From: Pseudomonas brassicacearum
GTDB taxonomy: Bacteria > Pseudomonadota > Gammaproteobacteria > Pseudomonadales > Pseudomonadaceae
Assembly: GCF_000585995.1 (NCBI RefSeq)
Contig: NZ_CP007410.1
Span: 1,143,430 to 1,207,429 of the forward strand
Length of the DNA stretch: 64,000 nt
Direction of reading: 5' to 3'
Below, piece after piece: positions 9,313 through 17,966 of this stretch. The notes beneath the pieces are model-generated. The model ran no database searches and was not told where the DNA came from. It was given only the letters and a program-made list of their open reading frames with translations. The first letter of the stretch is position 1, and each line of letters starts with the position of its first letter. Made by a program: the position numbers and the translations under genes.

Positions 9313-9765
9313 ATGACACAGCAAGCATCGCCGGGCAGCCATGAGTGCCCCGTGGGCCGAGCGGTTGAGGTCATTGGTGATCGCTGGTCATTGCTGATCA
9401 TTCGCGACGCCTTTGACGATGTGCGCAGGTTCAGTGAGTTCCAAAAGAACCTCGGGTTGGCGAAGAACATCCTCGCCTCACGCCTCAAGGCGCTGGTGGA
9501 GGTGGGGGTGTTCGAGACCCGGCCCGCCTCCGATGGCAGTGCTTACAAGGAGTACGCGTTGACGCAGAAGGGCCGCGAGGTATTCCCCATCGTGGTTTCG
9601 CTGCGCCAATGGGGCGAGCGGCATTTGTTCAGTGCCGGGGAAACCCATTCGGTGTTGCTGGACAAGGCGCATGATGAGCCGATAGCGCCGCTTGAGGTTC
9701 GCTCTGCCGAGGGCAAGAAACTCGAGCCAGGTGACTGTCACCGCCGCCGGGTGATCAAACTCTGA
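9313..9765 (+). CDS. HxlR-family winged-helix regulator
   Basis: A 150-residue MarR-like regulator of the HxlR family. The signature HECPVGRAVEVIGDRWSLLIIRDAF starts near residue 10 and includes the conserved cysteine. The winged helix follows (FSEFQKNLGLAKNILASRLKALVE). An AAGGAG site seven bases before the ATG at 9313 decides the start over an upstream in-frame codon at 9253. It is divergent from the MFS transporter and is its probable repressor. Confidence 0.93.
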   Translation: MTQQASPGSHECPVGRAVEVIGDRWSLLIIRDAFDDVRRFSEFQKNLGLAKNILASRLKALVEVGVFETRPASDGSAYKEYALTQKGREVFPIVVSLRQWGERHLFSAGETHSVLLDKAHDEPIAPLEVRSAEGKKLEPGDCHRRRVIKL

Positions 9766-9906
9766 GCGGTGCGATTTTCTGATGTGTAAGTTCTAGGTAA
9801 ACGCAGCGTAGCGAGCGGAATTTTTAATCTTTGTCGCGTTCCAACGCCAGCCAGAGTCGATTGCCTACGCCCTGGCACTTCAGACTGAAAAACCAGGAGC
9901 TTTTCC

Positions 9907-10644
9907 ATGTTCACCTCGCGTCGCTTGATCGTTGTCGCTACCGCTGTGGCCCTGTTGTCCGGCTGCGCGTCGCCTAACCCTTATGACAATCAGGGCCAGG
10001 CTTCCACGGACTCTTCAGGCATGAGCAAGACCGCCAAATATGGCGGCCTCGGGGCATTGGCCGGTGCGTTGGCCGGTGCGGCCATTGGTCACGATAACCG
10101 TGGCAAGGGCGCGTTGATCGGCGCCGCCGTGGTGGGCGCTTCCGCGGCCGGCTACGGCTACTACGCCGACCAGCAGGAAAAGAAACTGCGCGCCAGCATG
10201 GCCAATACCGGCGTTGAAGTGCAGCGCCAGGGCGACCAGATCAAATTGATCATGCCGGGCAACATCACCTTTGCCACCGATTCGGCCAACATTGCGTCCA
10301 GCTTCTACCAGCCGCTGAATAACCTGGCCAACTCCCTCAAGGAGTTCAACCAGAACCAGATCGAGATCGTCGGTTACACCGACAGCACCGGCAGCCGCCA
10401 GCACAACATGGACCTGTCCCAGCGTCGTGCCCAGAGCGTGGCGACCTACCTGACGTCCCAAGGCGTGAGCGGCGCCAACCTGTCGGCCCGTGGCGCCGGC
10501 CCGGACAACCCGGTGGCCAGCAACGCCGACGTCAATGGTCGTGCGCAGAACCGTCGTGTCGAGGTCAACCTCAAGGCGATTCCCGGCCAGCAATATCAGG
10601 GGGCGCCGCAGCAGCAGGGGCAGACTTACCAGCAGTACCCTTGA
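9907..10644 (+). CDS. OmpA-family lipoprotein (YiaD-like)
   Basis: A 245-residue outer membrane lipoprotein. The signal peptide ends in the lipobox LLSGC with lipidated Cys20. A glycine-zipper segment follows (residues 47-80: GGLGALAGALAGAAIG), then an OmpA C-terminal peptidoglycan-binding domain (about 105-225: FATDSANI, VGYTDSTGS, NMDLSQRRAQSV, GRAQNRRVEV). The last 20 residues are Gln-rich. It probably tethers the outer membrane to peptidoglycan. The gene is monocistronic, with its own terminator. Confidence 0.93.
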   Translation: MFTSRRLIVVATAVALLSGCASPNPYDNQGQASTDSSGMSKTAKYGGLGALAGALAGAAIGHDNRGKGALIGAAVVGASAAGYGYYADQQEKKLRASMANTGVEVQRQGDQIKLIMPGNITFATDSANIASSFYQPLNNLANSLKEFNQNQIEIVGYTDSTGSRQHNMDLSQRRAQSVATYLTSQGVSGANLSARGAGPDNPVASNADVNGRAQNRRVEVNLKAIPGQQYQGAPQQQGQTYQQYP

Positions 10645-10661
10645 TCGCAGGAAGGTAAATG

Positions 10662-10696
10662 AAACGGGGGCCATGCAGACATGGCCCCCGTTTTTT
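10662..10696 (+). terminator. Rho-independent terminator of the OmpA-like lipoprotein gene
   Basis: Stem AAACGGGGGCCATG / CATGGCCCCCGTTT with a four-base loop and a T6 run, 17 bases after the stop codon. Confidence 0.93.
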
Positions 10697-10731
10697 ATGG
10701 CTGCCATTTCCCTTGAGTTGACACCAAACCC

Positions 10732-10862
10732 TGTGGCGAGGGAGCTTGCTCCCGCTGGGGCGCGCAGCGGCCCAAGATCATTCGCCTCGGTCTCCCAGGC
10801 CCACCGCGTTCGCTGGGTTGGGACTGCTGCGCAGTCCAGCGGGAGCAAGCTCCCTCGCCACA
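10732..10862. repeat. Inverted pair of GTGGCGAGGGAG-type REP elements
   Basis: GTGGCGAGGGAGCTTGCTCC and its inverse enclose a longer inner stem (CTGCGCAG). This second REP family differs from the GTGGGAG type. It sits between the convergent lipoprotein and ehuA genes. Confidence 0.88.
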
Positions 10863-10887
10863 AAAGTGTTCACTTAAGTGAGTGGGA

Positions 10888-11757
10888 TCAGTTGGCCTCT
10901 TTCACCGCACTCAGAAACGCGCACGTACGCTCCTGCTGCGGATGCTCGAAGATCTGCGCCGGGGTGCCCTGTTCGTGGATCTGCCCCTTGTAGAAAAAGC
11001 ACACCCTGTCAGCGAATTCCCGGGCGAAGCCCATCTGGTGGGTCACCATCAACATGGTCAGGTTGTGCTCGGCCCCCAGCTTGCGGATCACGTTGAGCAC
11101 TTCCCCGCACAACTCCGGGTCAAGCGCCGAGGTCACTTCGTCGAACAGCATCACTTTCGGCCGCATCGCCAGGGCCCGGGCGATGGCCACCCGTTGTTGC
11201 TGGCCGCCAGACAACTGCGAAGGGTAGTGGTCGAGCTTGCTGCCCAACCCCACCAGTTCCAGCAAATCGGCAGCACGCTCCCGGGCTTCTTTCGGGTTCA
11301 TGCCCAGCACTTGCACCGGGGCTTCGATCACGTTCTGCAGCGCGGTCATGTGGGGGAACAGGTTGAAACTCTGGAACACCATGCCGATCTTGCCGCGCAC
11401 CCGGCGGATGTGCCGGTCGTTGGCCGGCACCAGCACACCGTTGCGATTGAGCATGTGGGTCAGGGAGTCATCCTCGATGCGGATCTGGCCCTGGTCGATG
11501 CCTTCCAGGGTCATCAATACCCGCAGCAGCGTGGATTTGCCCGAACCGCTGGGGCCGATGATCGCGACCTTTTCTCCCGGCGCGACATCCAGGTTCAGAT
11601 GGTCGAGCACCGTGAAGCTGCCATAGCTTTTGGTCACGTCCTGGAAACTCACAATTGGCAGGGACGCTGTGGGATCTTGCATGGCCGGGGCCTCCTGCTG
11701 CGACGCCAGCGTGCTGCGCCGGGACAAATCGGTGGGCGTGGACAGAGGTAAAGTCAT
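10888..11757 (-). CDS. ehuA: Ectoine/5-hydroxyectoine ABC transporter ATP-binding protein
   Basis: A 289-residue ABC ATPase of the polar-amino-acid (HisP/GlnQ) class. Walker A GPSGSGKST lies near residues 69-77, the signature LSGGQQQR near 183-190, Walker B VMLFDEVTSALDP near 203-215. Dimers power import through EhuC/EhuD at the inner membrane. The sequence alone says polar amino acid ATPase. The ectoine assignment comes from ehuBCD and the adjacent enuR-eut-doe genes. The ATG overlaps the ehuD stop codon (TAATG). A later start at 11682 is possible, as the first 25 residues are variable. Confidence 0.88.
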   Translation of the reverse strand: MTLPLSTPTDLSRRSTLASQQEAPAMQDPTASLPIVSFQDVTKSYGSFTVLDHLNLDVAPGEKVAIIGPSGSGKSTLLRVLMTLEGIDQGQIRIEDDSLTHMLNRNGVLVPANDRHIRRVRGKIGMVFQSFNLFPHMTALQNVIEAPVQVLGMNPKEARERAADLLELVGLGSKLDHYPSQLSGGQQQRVAIARALAMRPKVMLFDEVTSALDPELCGEVLNVIRKLGAEHNLTMLMVTHQMGFAREFADRVCFFYKGQIHEQGTPAQIFEHPQQERTCAFLSAVKEAN

Positions 11758-12413
11758 TAGCGTAGCTCCATGCGCGTTTCAAGGCGCCGTACCAGATAAG
11801 CCAAGGCAAGGCTCAGGGCGAGGAAGAACAGGCCAACCATGGTGATCGGTTCCAGGTAACGGAAATTCTCCGAACCGATGTTCTTGGCCTGCTGCATGAT
11901 TTCCACCACGGTGATCGCCGACAGCACCGGCGTGTCCTTGAGCATCGCCACCAGGTAGTTGCCCAGCGGCGGCACGATGGGCCGCAGCGCCTGGGGCAGG
12001 ATGATGTTGCGGTAGGCGTTGTACGGCGCGATGTTCAACGCCGTCACCGCTTCCCATTGCGCCCGTGGCACCGCGTCGAGGCCACTGCGGTAGACCTCGG
12101 CGATGTAGCAGGCGTAGTGCAGGCCGATGCCGAGGATGCCGACCTGCATGGCCGTCAGGCTCAAGCCGTAGTTGGGTAGCACGTAGTAGAGAAAATACAC
12201 CTGGATCAGCAGCGGCGTGCTGCGGATGAACTCGATCACCGCCGTGGCCGGCCACGACAGCCAGAGTTTGCGACTGCGCCGGCCAATCGCAAGGAACAGT
12301 CCCAGGACAATCGCAATCAGGAAACCGACCAGGGTGATACCCACGGTGTTGAGGGAGGCGCGCAGCAGGTCCGGCAGGATCTGTGCGGCGTAGGACCAAT
12401 CGAACAAGGTCAT
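11757..12413 (-). CDS. ehuD: Ectoine/5-hydroxyectoine ABC transporter permease
   Basis: A 218-residue permease of the HisM/GlnP class with about five transmembrane helices. The ATPase-coupling EAA loop reads EAVTALNIAPYNAYRNIILPQALR. The ATG at 12413 overlaps the ehuC stop (ATGA), indicating coupled translation. It pairs with EhuC to form the membrane channel for ectoines. The substrate is assigned from context. Confidence 0.88.
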   Translation of the reverse strand: MTLFDWSYAAQILPDLLRASLNTVGITLVGFLIAIVLGLFLAIGRRSRKLWLSWPATAVIEFIRSTPLLIQVYFLYYVLPNYGLSLTAMQVGILGIGLHYACYIAEVYRSGLDAVPRAQWEAVTALNIAPYNAYRNIILPQALRPIVPPLGNYLVAMLKDTPVLSAITVVEIMQQAKNIGSENFRYLEPITMVGLFFLALSLALAYLVRRLETRMELR

Positions 12414-13069
12414 GACAGACCTCCACGCATCCGGCCCCGGCTCAGTCGTCGCTCGATGTGGCGCATGCCGAAGTTGATGGCTTGGGCGAGGATGAAATAC
12501 ATCACCAGCGCCAGGCTGAAGATCTCCAGGGTCTGGAAGGTTGCCTGATCCAATTGCCGAGCCCGGAAGCTCAGGTCGGACAAGGTGATCAGCGACACCA
12601 GCGAGGTATTTTTCAGCAACTCGATGAGCAGGTTGGTGCCCGGTGGAATCGCCGCCAGCAAGGCCTGCGGCAAAATGATCCGTTTGAAGCGCGTGAAACC
12701 GCTGAAATTCAGCGCCGTGCAGGCTTCGTATTGCCCCTTGGCCACCGAGCTGATGGCGCCGCGCATCACCTCGGCCCCATACGCACCGATGTGCAGGCCC
12801 AGGCCGACAATCGCCACCGCGTAGGGACTCAGCTCGATGTTGAACGGCGGCAGCGGCAATACGAAGAACAGCCAGAACAGCTGGACCAACAATGAGGTGC
12901 CTCGGAACACTTCGATGTAGGTAATGCTGAACCAGCGCAGCGTGCGCCACGGCGACAGCCGCCCGAGGGCCGCCAAGACCGCGGCGATAATCGCCAGCAG
13001 CGAGCCGAAGAAGGTCACCTGAAGCGTGACCCAGGCCCCTTGAATCAATAACGGAAGTAATTCGCCCAT
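12410..13069 (-). CDS. ehuC: Ectoine/5-hydroxyectoine ABC transporter permease
   Basis: A 219-residue permease of the polar-amino-acid family, with a first helix at about residues 12-35 and the coupling motif EACTALNFSGFTRFKRIILPQAL. It overlaps ehuD by four bases and is preceded by an 80-bp gap to ehuB. Paralogous to EhuD, it forms the other half of the heterodimeric translocation pore. The substrate is assigned from context. Confidence 0.88.
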   Translation of the reverse strand: MGELLPLLIQGAWVTLQVTFFGSLLAIIAAVLAALGRLSPWRTLRWFSITYIEVFRGTSLLVQLFWLFFVLPLPPFNIELSPYAVAIVGLGLHIGAYGAEVMRGAISSVAKGQYEACTALNFSGFTRFKRIILPQALLAAIPPGTNLLIELLKNTSLVSLITLSDLSFRARQLDQATFQTLEIFSLALVMYFILAQAINFGMRHIERRLSRGRMRGGLS

Positions 13070-13149
13070 GGTTCAACCCGATATCCGATGAAGCAGGGAA
13101 CAGGCATCACGCAGCGCGCGTCACGCCTGTTTCGGCACGTCAGTTTCGA

Positions 13150-14007
13150 CTATGGCTGAGCGCAGAGCTCGGCCGCGGTTTTACTGGTCACGTTGGACTT
13201 GTCGAACCCGAACGGCGCAACCGTCTTGAGGTGTTCTTCGGAGCCCAGCCACTTCTTCAGTTCGGCGTTGACCGCATCGCGCAGGTCTTTGTCTTCGGGG
13301 CGGAAGGCGAGGGCGCCGTAGCCGATGTGGGACGGATCGTCCTTGAACTCGGTCATCGCCTCGATCTTGTCGCCGCCCTTGCTGGCCAGGCCTTTCATGG
13401 TCAGTTGCGTGCCAACGGCAGCGTCCGCGCGACCGGCCCGCACCGCTTGCAATTGTGCGGTGGTGTCGGGGACCTGGAGGATCTGCTCGTCCTTGACCCC
13501 GGAGTCTCGAGCGTAAGCCAGGTTCACCGTGCCGGCCATGATCGCCAGCTTCACGTCCGGTTGCTTGGCGATGTCTTCATAGCTGTGGAGGTTTTTCGGG
13601 TTGCCCTTGGCCACGAGCAAGGCATCGGGCAACTGGTATTGCGGATCGGTGAACAACACTTGCTTGCAGCGCGCCGGGGTGATGTACATGCCGGCGGCAA
13701 TCACGTCGAAACGGCCGGCGCGCAGGCCGGGAATCAGCGAGCCCCATTCAGTGAGCACGCCGTTGACCTGTTGGATGCCCATCTTGGCGAAGATGATCTT
13801 GGCGATTTCTGGCGACTCACCGGTCACGGTGCCATCGGTTTCGGTGAAGGCGAACGGGGTTTCGTTGGCGTAGCCGATCCGGATGCTGCTGTTGCTTTTG
13901 ACGGTGTCCAGAGTGGCCGCCTGGACGCCGCTGGCCAGGCCGAGTACGGCGCAAGTCAGCAAGAGCCGACGCAAGGGCGCGCAGGTGCGGGGAAGAAAAT
14001 TGCTCAT
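13150..14007 (-). CDS. ehuB: Ectoine/5-hydroxyectoine-binding periplasmic protein
   Basis: A 285-residue family 3 solute-binding protein. A signal peptide of about 30 residues ends at VQA-ATL. The mature protein begins like EhuB (IRIGYANETPFAFTETDGTVTGESPEIAKIIF), with the aromatic NETPFAF segment that in characterised EhuB proteins contributes to the ligand cage. It is the first gene of ehuBCDA, transcribed away from enuR. A candidate EnuR box lies about 215 bp upstream of its start codon. Confidence 0.9.
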   Translation of the reverse strand: MSNFLPRTCAPLRRLLLTCAVLGLASGVQAATLDTVKSNSSIRIGYANETPFAFTETDGTVTGESPEIAKIIFAKMGIQQVNGVLTEWGSLIPGLRAGRFDVIAAGMYITPARCKQVLFTDPQYQLPDALLVAKGNPKNLHSYEDIAKQPDVKLAIMAGTVNLAYARDSGVKDEQILQVPDTTAQLQAVRAGRADAAVGTQLTMKGLASKGGDKIEAMTEFKDDPSHIGYGALAFRPEDKDLRDAVNAELKKWLGSEEHLKTVAPFGFDKSNVTSKTAAELCAQP

Positions 14008-14220
14008 CGATAAAATCTCCTGTTTCTTGTGGATCCGTCGTTGGACGGCTCTGTGGTAGGAGGCAGTGTGACAAGAGCAAAGCGTACTGCGGCTGATCCA
14101 GGCTGGGCCTTGGATCGGGAATGGCGCCGGTACAGGTCGAATCCGGCTTTTTGTCAGGGCCAGGAGCCCGCCTGGATGACGACCTTGGACCGAGCATACA
14201 AAAGCCCCGGCATCGATTGT

Positions 14221-14237
14221 ATTGCACTAGGACAATT
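14221..14237 (-). promoter_or_regulatory. Candidate EnuR operator in the ehuB-enuR intergenic region
   Basis: Read on the minus strand, AATTGTCCTAGTGCAAT matches 14 of 17 bases with AATTGCCCTAGTACATT upstream of eutB (15856-15872). The core has dyad symmetry, TTG-n2-CTAG-n2-CAA. It is the only sequence I noticed shared by the two promoters of this regulon. It lies in the 290-bp divergent gap, which holds no other feature I can support. Confidence 0.55.
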
Positions 14238-14297
14238 GCTTTGCCGGGATTGTCGCGGGATGCTGTGCGCACCAGAACACACGCGGGTTGCAGCCTC

Positions 14298-15692
14298 ATG
14301 GATAAGTGGAAATCAGCCTTGGACGTCGCCCGCAGCGGTGAATCCAAATACAAGATTCTGGTGCAGGCCATTGCCGACGATATCGAACAGGGCGCCCTTG
14401 CCAACGACCAGCGCCTGCCGCCGCAACGGCAAGTGGCCGACGCCATGGGCATCAGCGTGCAAACCGTCACCAATGCCTACAAGGAGCTGGAGCGCCAGGG
14501 CCTGGTGCGTTGCGAAGTGGGGCGCGGCAGTTTCGTTTCCCGGCGCATGAGCGACCGGGTGGCCACTTATATTCTCGACAGCCCCGAGCGGGCATTGGTG
14601 GATTTTTCCATCACGCGGATCATGCACACCCGTGAGCACGACCAGTTCTGGCGCGACACCTGCCTTGAGCTGAGCACCGAGGAGGACCAGCCGTGGATTC
14701 ATGCGTTCCGGCCGATTGCCGGTTTTGAGTCCCACCGTGAGGCTGCCGCCCAATGGATCGGCCGCCAGGGGCTGAAGGTCGATCGCAACGACATACTGAT
14801 CACCAACGGCGCGGCCCACGGGATTTTTCTTGCCCTGGCTTCCCTGGCCGGTCCTGACGATGTGGTGCTCTGCGAGGGCGTGACCGACCACGGGGTGATC
14901 GGCAACTCCCAGGTGCTGGGTTTCACCCTCAAGGGATTGGAGATGGACCGCTACGGCATCGATCCCGAACATTTCGAAGACATGTGCAGCAACGAGCGCA
15001 TCACCGCGCTGGTGTGCACGCCGAACCTGAACAACCCCACCACCAGCCTGATGCCCGACACTCGCCGCCGGGAAATCGCCGAGATAGCCCGACGCTTTGG
15101 TGTGCACATCATTGAAGACGACGTGTACGGCCCGCTGCTGGACGAACGCCGGGCGCCGCCCATCAGCCATTACCTGCCGGAGCTGTCGTTCTATTGCACC
15201 AGCATGACCAAGTCGGTGCTCACGGGGCTGCGCATCGGCTACCTGGTGGTGCCCAAGCGCCTGGCGTTGCGCACCGAAAGCATCCTGCGGGTCAACAGCT
15301 GGATGGCCACGCCCATGGTCTCGGAGATTGCCGCCCGCTGGATCCGCGATGGGCGCGCCGAATCGCTGGTGCATCTGCAGCGCCGCTTGCTGTCCGGGCG
15401 CCAGGCGATGGTCACCGAGTACATGGGCGAGCACGTGTTGGGCCAGCACCCTCATGCGTTGAACGCGTGGATCGGCATCCCGTCCCATTGGGAAGTGGAC
15501 AGCCTGGTGCGAGCCCTGCGGCACAAACACATCGCCGTGACCTCCCCCGACCCGTTCACCGTGCGCGGCACCCCAAAACCCCGCGCGGTGCGGGTGTGTG
15601 TCGGGGCTGAGTGCAGCGATGAGGAAATGCGCCATGCCCTGGCGGGGATGCGGGACATCTTCAACCAGTATCCGCAGATCCATGATTTCTGA
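14298..15692 (+). CDS. enuR: MocR/GntR-type regulator of ectoine import and catabolism
   Basis: A 464-residue MocR protein. An N-terminal GntR winged HTH (about residues 12-80: LPPQRQVADAMGISVQTVTNAYKELERQGLV) is fused to an aminotransferase-like effector domain. The PLP Schiff-base lysine is K305 in TSMTKS, close to the essential lysine known for EnuR. In characterised systems EnuR is a PLP-dependent repressor released by N-acetyl-diaminobutyrate or diaminobutyrate. The ATG at 14298 (MDKWKSALD) is chosen because upstream in-frame sequence is not family-like. It lies between the divergent ehu and the eut/doe genes. Confidence 0.92.
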   Translation: MDKWKSALDVARSGESKYKILVQAIADDIEQGALANDQRLPPQRQVADAMGISVQTVTNAYKELERQGLVRCEVGRGSFVSRRMSDRVATYILDSPERALVDFSITRIMHTREHDQFWRDTCLELSTEEDQPWIHAFRPIAGFESHREAAAQWIGRQGLKVDRNDILITNGAAHGIFLALASLAGPDDVVLCEGVTDHGVIGNSQVLGFTLKGLEMDRYGIDPEHFEDMCSNERITALVCTPNLNNPTTSLMPDTRRREIAEIARRFGVHIIEDDVYGPLLDERRAPPISHYLPELSFYCTSMTKSVLTGLRIGYLVVPKRLALRTESILRVNSWMATPMVSEIAARWIRDGRAESLVHLQRRLLSGRQAMVTEYMGEHVLGQHPHALNAWIGIPSHWEVDSLVRALRHKHIAVTSPDPFTVRGTPKPRAVRVCVGAECSDEEMRHALAGMRDIFNQYPQIHDF

Positions 15693-15723
15693 TGTTGCTG
15701 GATTAATGCACAACATAACCCCC

Positions 15724-15812
15724 TGTGGGAGCGGGCTTGCTCGCGAAGGCGGCGGCACATCCAGCATTGATGTGACTGGCAGACCGCTTTCGCGAGCAAG
15801 CCCGCTCCCACA
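15724..15812. repeat. Inverted pair of GTGGGAG-type REP elements
   Basis: GTGGGAGCGGGCTTGCTCGCGAA and its inverse lie between enuR and eutB, where eutA is often found in other ectoine-degradation clusters. Confidence 0.9.
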
Positions 15813-15855
15813 ATGGAATTACGCTGTTCACGGGATTTGTGTTCACCGCAAACTA

Positions 15856-15872
15856 AATTGCCCTAGTACATT
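15856..15872 (+). promoter_or_regulatory. Candidate EnuR operator upstream of eutB
   Basis: AATTGCCCTAGTACATT, 14 of 17 bases identical to the inverse of 14221-14237. It ends 58 bases before the eutB ATG, a suitable position to repress the eut-doe operon. Confidence 0.55.
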
Positions 15873-15930
15873 CATCACCACAATCCAGCCCTCTTAGACT
15901 GCGTCCAACACATCAGCTCGGGACGCGGTC

Positions 15931-16902
15931 ATGTCGGTGTTGCAGCTTCAGGATGTCTACCTCGCTCGCCAGCGCATCGAAGCGCTGGTGCGGCGCACGC
16001 CCATGGAGCCTTCCGCCAGCCTGTCGCGGCTGATGGGGGTGGCGGTTTACCTCAAGCTGGAATCCCTGCAAATCACCGGCAGTTTCAAGTTGCGCGGCGC
16101 GAGCAATGCCGTGGCCCTACTCACTCCCGAGCAGAAAGCCTTGGGTGTGGTCACTGCATCCACCGGCAATCATGGCCGGGCATTGGCCCATGCCGCCTCG
16201 CAACAAGGGGTCAAGGCGATTGTCTGCCTGTCGAGCCTGGTGCCAGCCAATAAGGTGCAGGCGATTCGCGACCTGGGTGCCGAGGTGTGCATCGTCGGCC
16301 AGTCCCAGGACGATGCCCAGCGCGAAGCCGAGTGCATCGCGAGGGAGCAGGGCGCGACCTTCCTGCCGCCCTTCGATCACCCGGCGATCATCGCCGGCCA
16401 AGGCACCCTCGGCCTGGAGATCCTCGAGCAGCAACCGGACGTGGCCCAGGTGCTGGTGCCGCTGTCCGGCGGTGGCCTGTTCGCCGGTGTGGCCTTGGCC
16501 CTCAAGCGTGCCAACCCAGCGATCCAGGTCCACGGCATCAGCATGGCCCGTGGCGCCGCGATGCACGCCAGCCTCGCCGCCGGGCACCCGGTGGACGTCG
16601 AAGAACTACCGACGCTGGCTGACTCCCTCGGCGGCGGCATCGGCCTGGACAACCGCTACACCTTCGACATGACCGGCCAATTGAGCGATGACTTGCACCT
16701 GCTTTCGGAAGCCTCCATCGGCAACGCCATCCGTCACGCCTATCACCACGAACGCCTGGTCCTCGAAGGCGCGGCGGCGGTCGGTATCGCCGCGCTGCTC
16801 GACGGCCTGATCGAACCGCGTGGGCCCATCGTGCTGGTGATCAGCGGGCGCAACGTCGACACCGAACAACATGCCCGCGTGATCGCGGGTGCCAACACCT
16901 GA
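15931..16902 (+). CDS. eutB: EutB, threonine dehydratase-like PLP enzyme of hydroxyectoine use
   Basis: A 323-residue fold type II PLP enzyme resembling serine/threonine dehydratases. The cofactor lysine is K53 in GSFKLRGASNA. The phosphate-binding loop SGGGLFAG lies near 184-191. In ectoine-degradation clusters EutB acts with EutC and EutA to convert 5-hydroxyectoine to ectoine. As a generic sequence it could be called threonine dehydratase. The call as EutB rests on position between enuR and eutC. Confidence 0.88.
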   Translation: MSVLQLQDVYLARQRIEALVRRTPMEPSASLSRLMGVAVYLKLESLQITGSFKLRGASNAVALLTPEQKALGVVTASTGNHGRALAHAASQQGVKAIVCLSSLVPANKVQAIRDLGAEVCIVGQSQDDAQREAECIAREQGATFLPPFDHPAIIAGQGTLGLEILEQQPDVAQVLVPLSGGGLFAGVALALKRANPAIQVHGISMARGAAMHASLAAGHPVDVEELPTLADSLGGGIGLDNRYTFDMTGQLSDDLHLLSEASIGNAIRHAYHHERLVLEGAAAVGIAALLDGLIEPRGPIVLVISGRNVDTEQHARVIAGANT

Positions 16903-16933
16903 TAACAACACCTGAAACGCAACGGAGCCTGTC

Positions 16934-17926
16934 ATGCGTGAAGTCATCCTATTGAGCGAAGCCGACCTGCGCAGTTGCGTGGCCCTCGACCTGCCCAGCC
17001 TCGACGCCATCGAACAGGCTTTCGTGTTGCTGGCGACGGCGGCCGTGGCGATGCCACCGATCCTGCGGCTGGACATCCCCGAACATAACGGTGAAGTGGA
17101 CGTGAAGACCGCTTACTTGCCGGGCCTGGAACGCTTCGCCATCAAGGTCAGCCCGGGCTTTTTCGATAATCCGAAACTCGGCCTGCCCAGCCTCAACGGC
17201 ATGATGATGTTGCTGTCGGCGCGCACCGGTCTGCTGGAGGCGCTGTTGCTGGACAACGGCTATCTCACCGCCGTGCGCACGGCGGCGGCGGGGGCGGTGG
17301 CGGCGCGCTGCCTGTCTCGCGGGGCCAGCCGCAGCGTGGCGCTGATCGGTGCCGGTGAGCAGGCCGCGTTGCAGCTCCAGGCGCTTCGGCTGGTGCGGCC
17401 CATCGAAGAGGTGCGGGTCTGGGCTCGCGATGCTCAAAAGGCCCGGGCTTTCAGCGCCGAACTGGCCCGCGACACGGGGCTGGCGGTCACGCCGAGCGCC
17501 TCCATCGACGAAGCCCTCGAAGGCGTGGACATCGCCATCACCTGCACCCCCAGCCGCGAGCCACTGATCCAAGCCCGGCACTTGCACCCCGGCCTGCACA
17601 TCACCGCGATGGGCTCGGACGCTGAACACAAGAACGAGATTTCCCCACAAGCCCTGGCAGCCGTCGACTGTTACGTCGCCGACCGCCTCAGCCAGACCCG
17701 CCTGCTCGGCGAACTGCACCACGCCCTGGCGGCCGGCACCATTGGCGATGAGGTCGCGTTGCGGGAGCTGGGCCAGGTACTGGCAGGGCAGCGAGCCGGG
17801 CGTACCGACGAGGCGCAGGTCACCCTGTGCGACCTCACCGGCACCGGCGCCCAGGACACCGCCATCGCCAACCTGGCGTTCGAGCGGGCACGGACGGCGG
17901 GGAAGGGTTTCCCGTTCGGTCGCTAA
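16934..17926 (+). CDS. eutC: EutC, ornithine cyclodeaminase/mu-crystallin-like enzyme
   Basis: A 330-residue NAD-binding enzyme of the ornithine cyclodeaminase/mu-crystallin family. The substrate region YLPGLERFAIKVSPGFFDNP lies near residues 61-80. A Rossmann motif VALIGAGEQA is near 134-143. With EutB it is implicated in removing the hydroxyl group of 5-hydroxyectoine to give ectoine. A GGAG site precedes the ATG, 31 bases after eutB. Confidence 0.9.
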   Translation: MREVILLSEADLRSCVALDLPSLDAIEQAFVLLATAAVAMPPILRLDIPEHNGEVDVKTAYLPGLERFAIKVSPGFFDNPKLGLPSLNGMMMLLSARTGLLEALLLDNGYLTAVRTAAAGAVAARCLSRGASRSVALIGAGEQAALQLQALRLVRPIEEVRVWARDAQKARAFSAELARDTGLAVTPSASIDEALEGVDIAITCTPSREPLIQARHLHPGLHITAMGSDAEHKNEISPQALAAVDCYVADRLSQTRLLGELHHALAAGTIGDEVALRELGQVLAGQRAGRTDEAQVTLCDLTGTGAQDTAIANLAFERARTAGKGFPFGR

Positions 17927-17966
17927 CCATTTTTCATTCGTGCGTCATTGATCAGAGGGCAGAGGG

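Noticed and set aside
10888..14007. Generic polar amino acid (His/Gln/Arg) ABC transporter
   Set aside because: Sequence alone allows it, but divergence from enuR, the shared motif with eutB and the EhuB-like ligand region favour ectoine uptake.
14313..15767. 484-codon open frame on the minus strand
   Set aside because: Antisense shadow of enuR. The plus-strand protein has clear GntR and aminotransferase motifs. Long reverse frames are common at this GC content.
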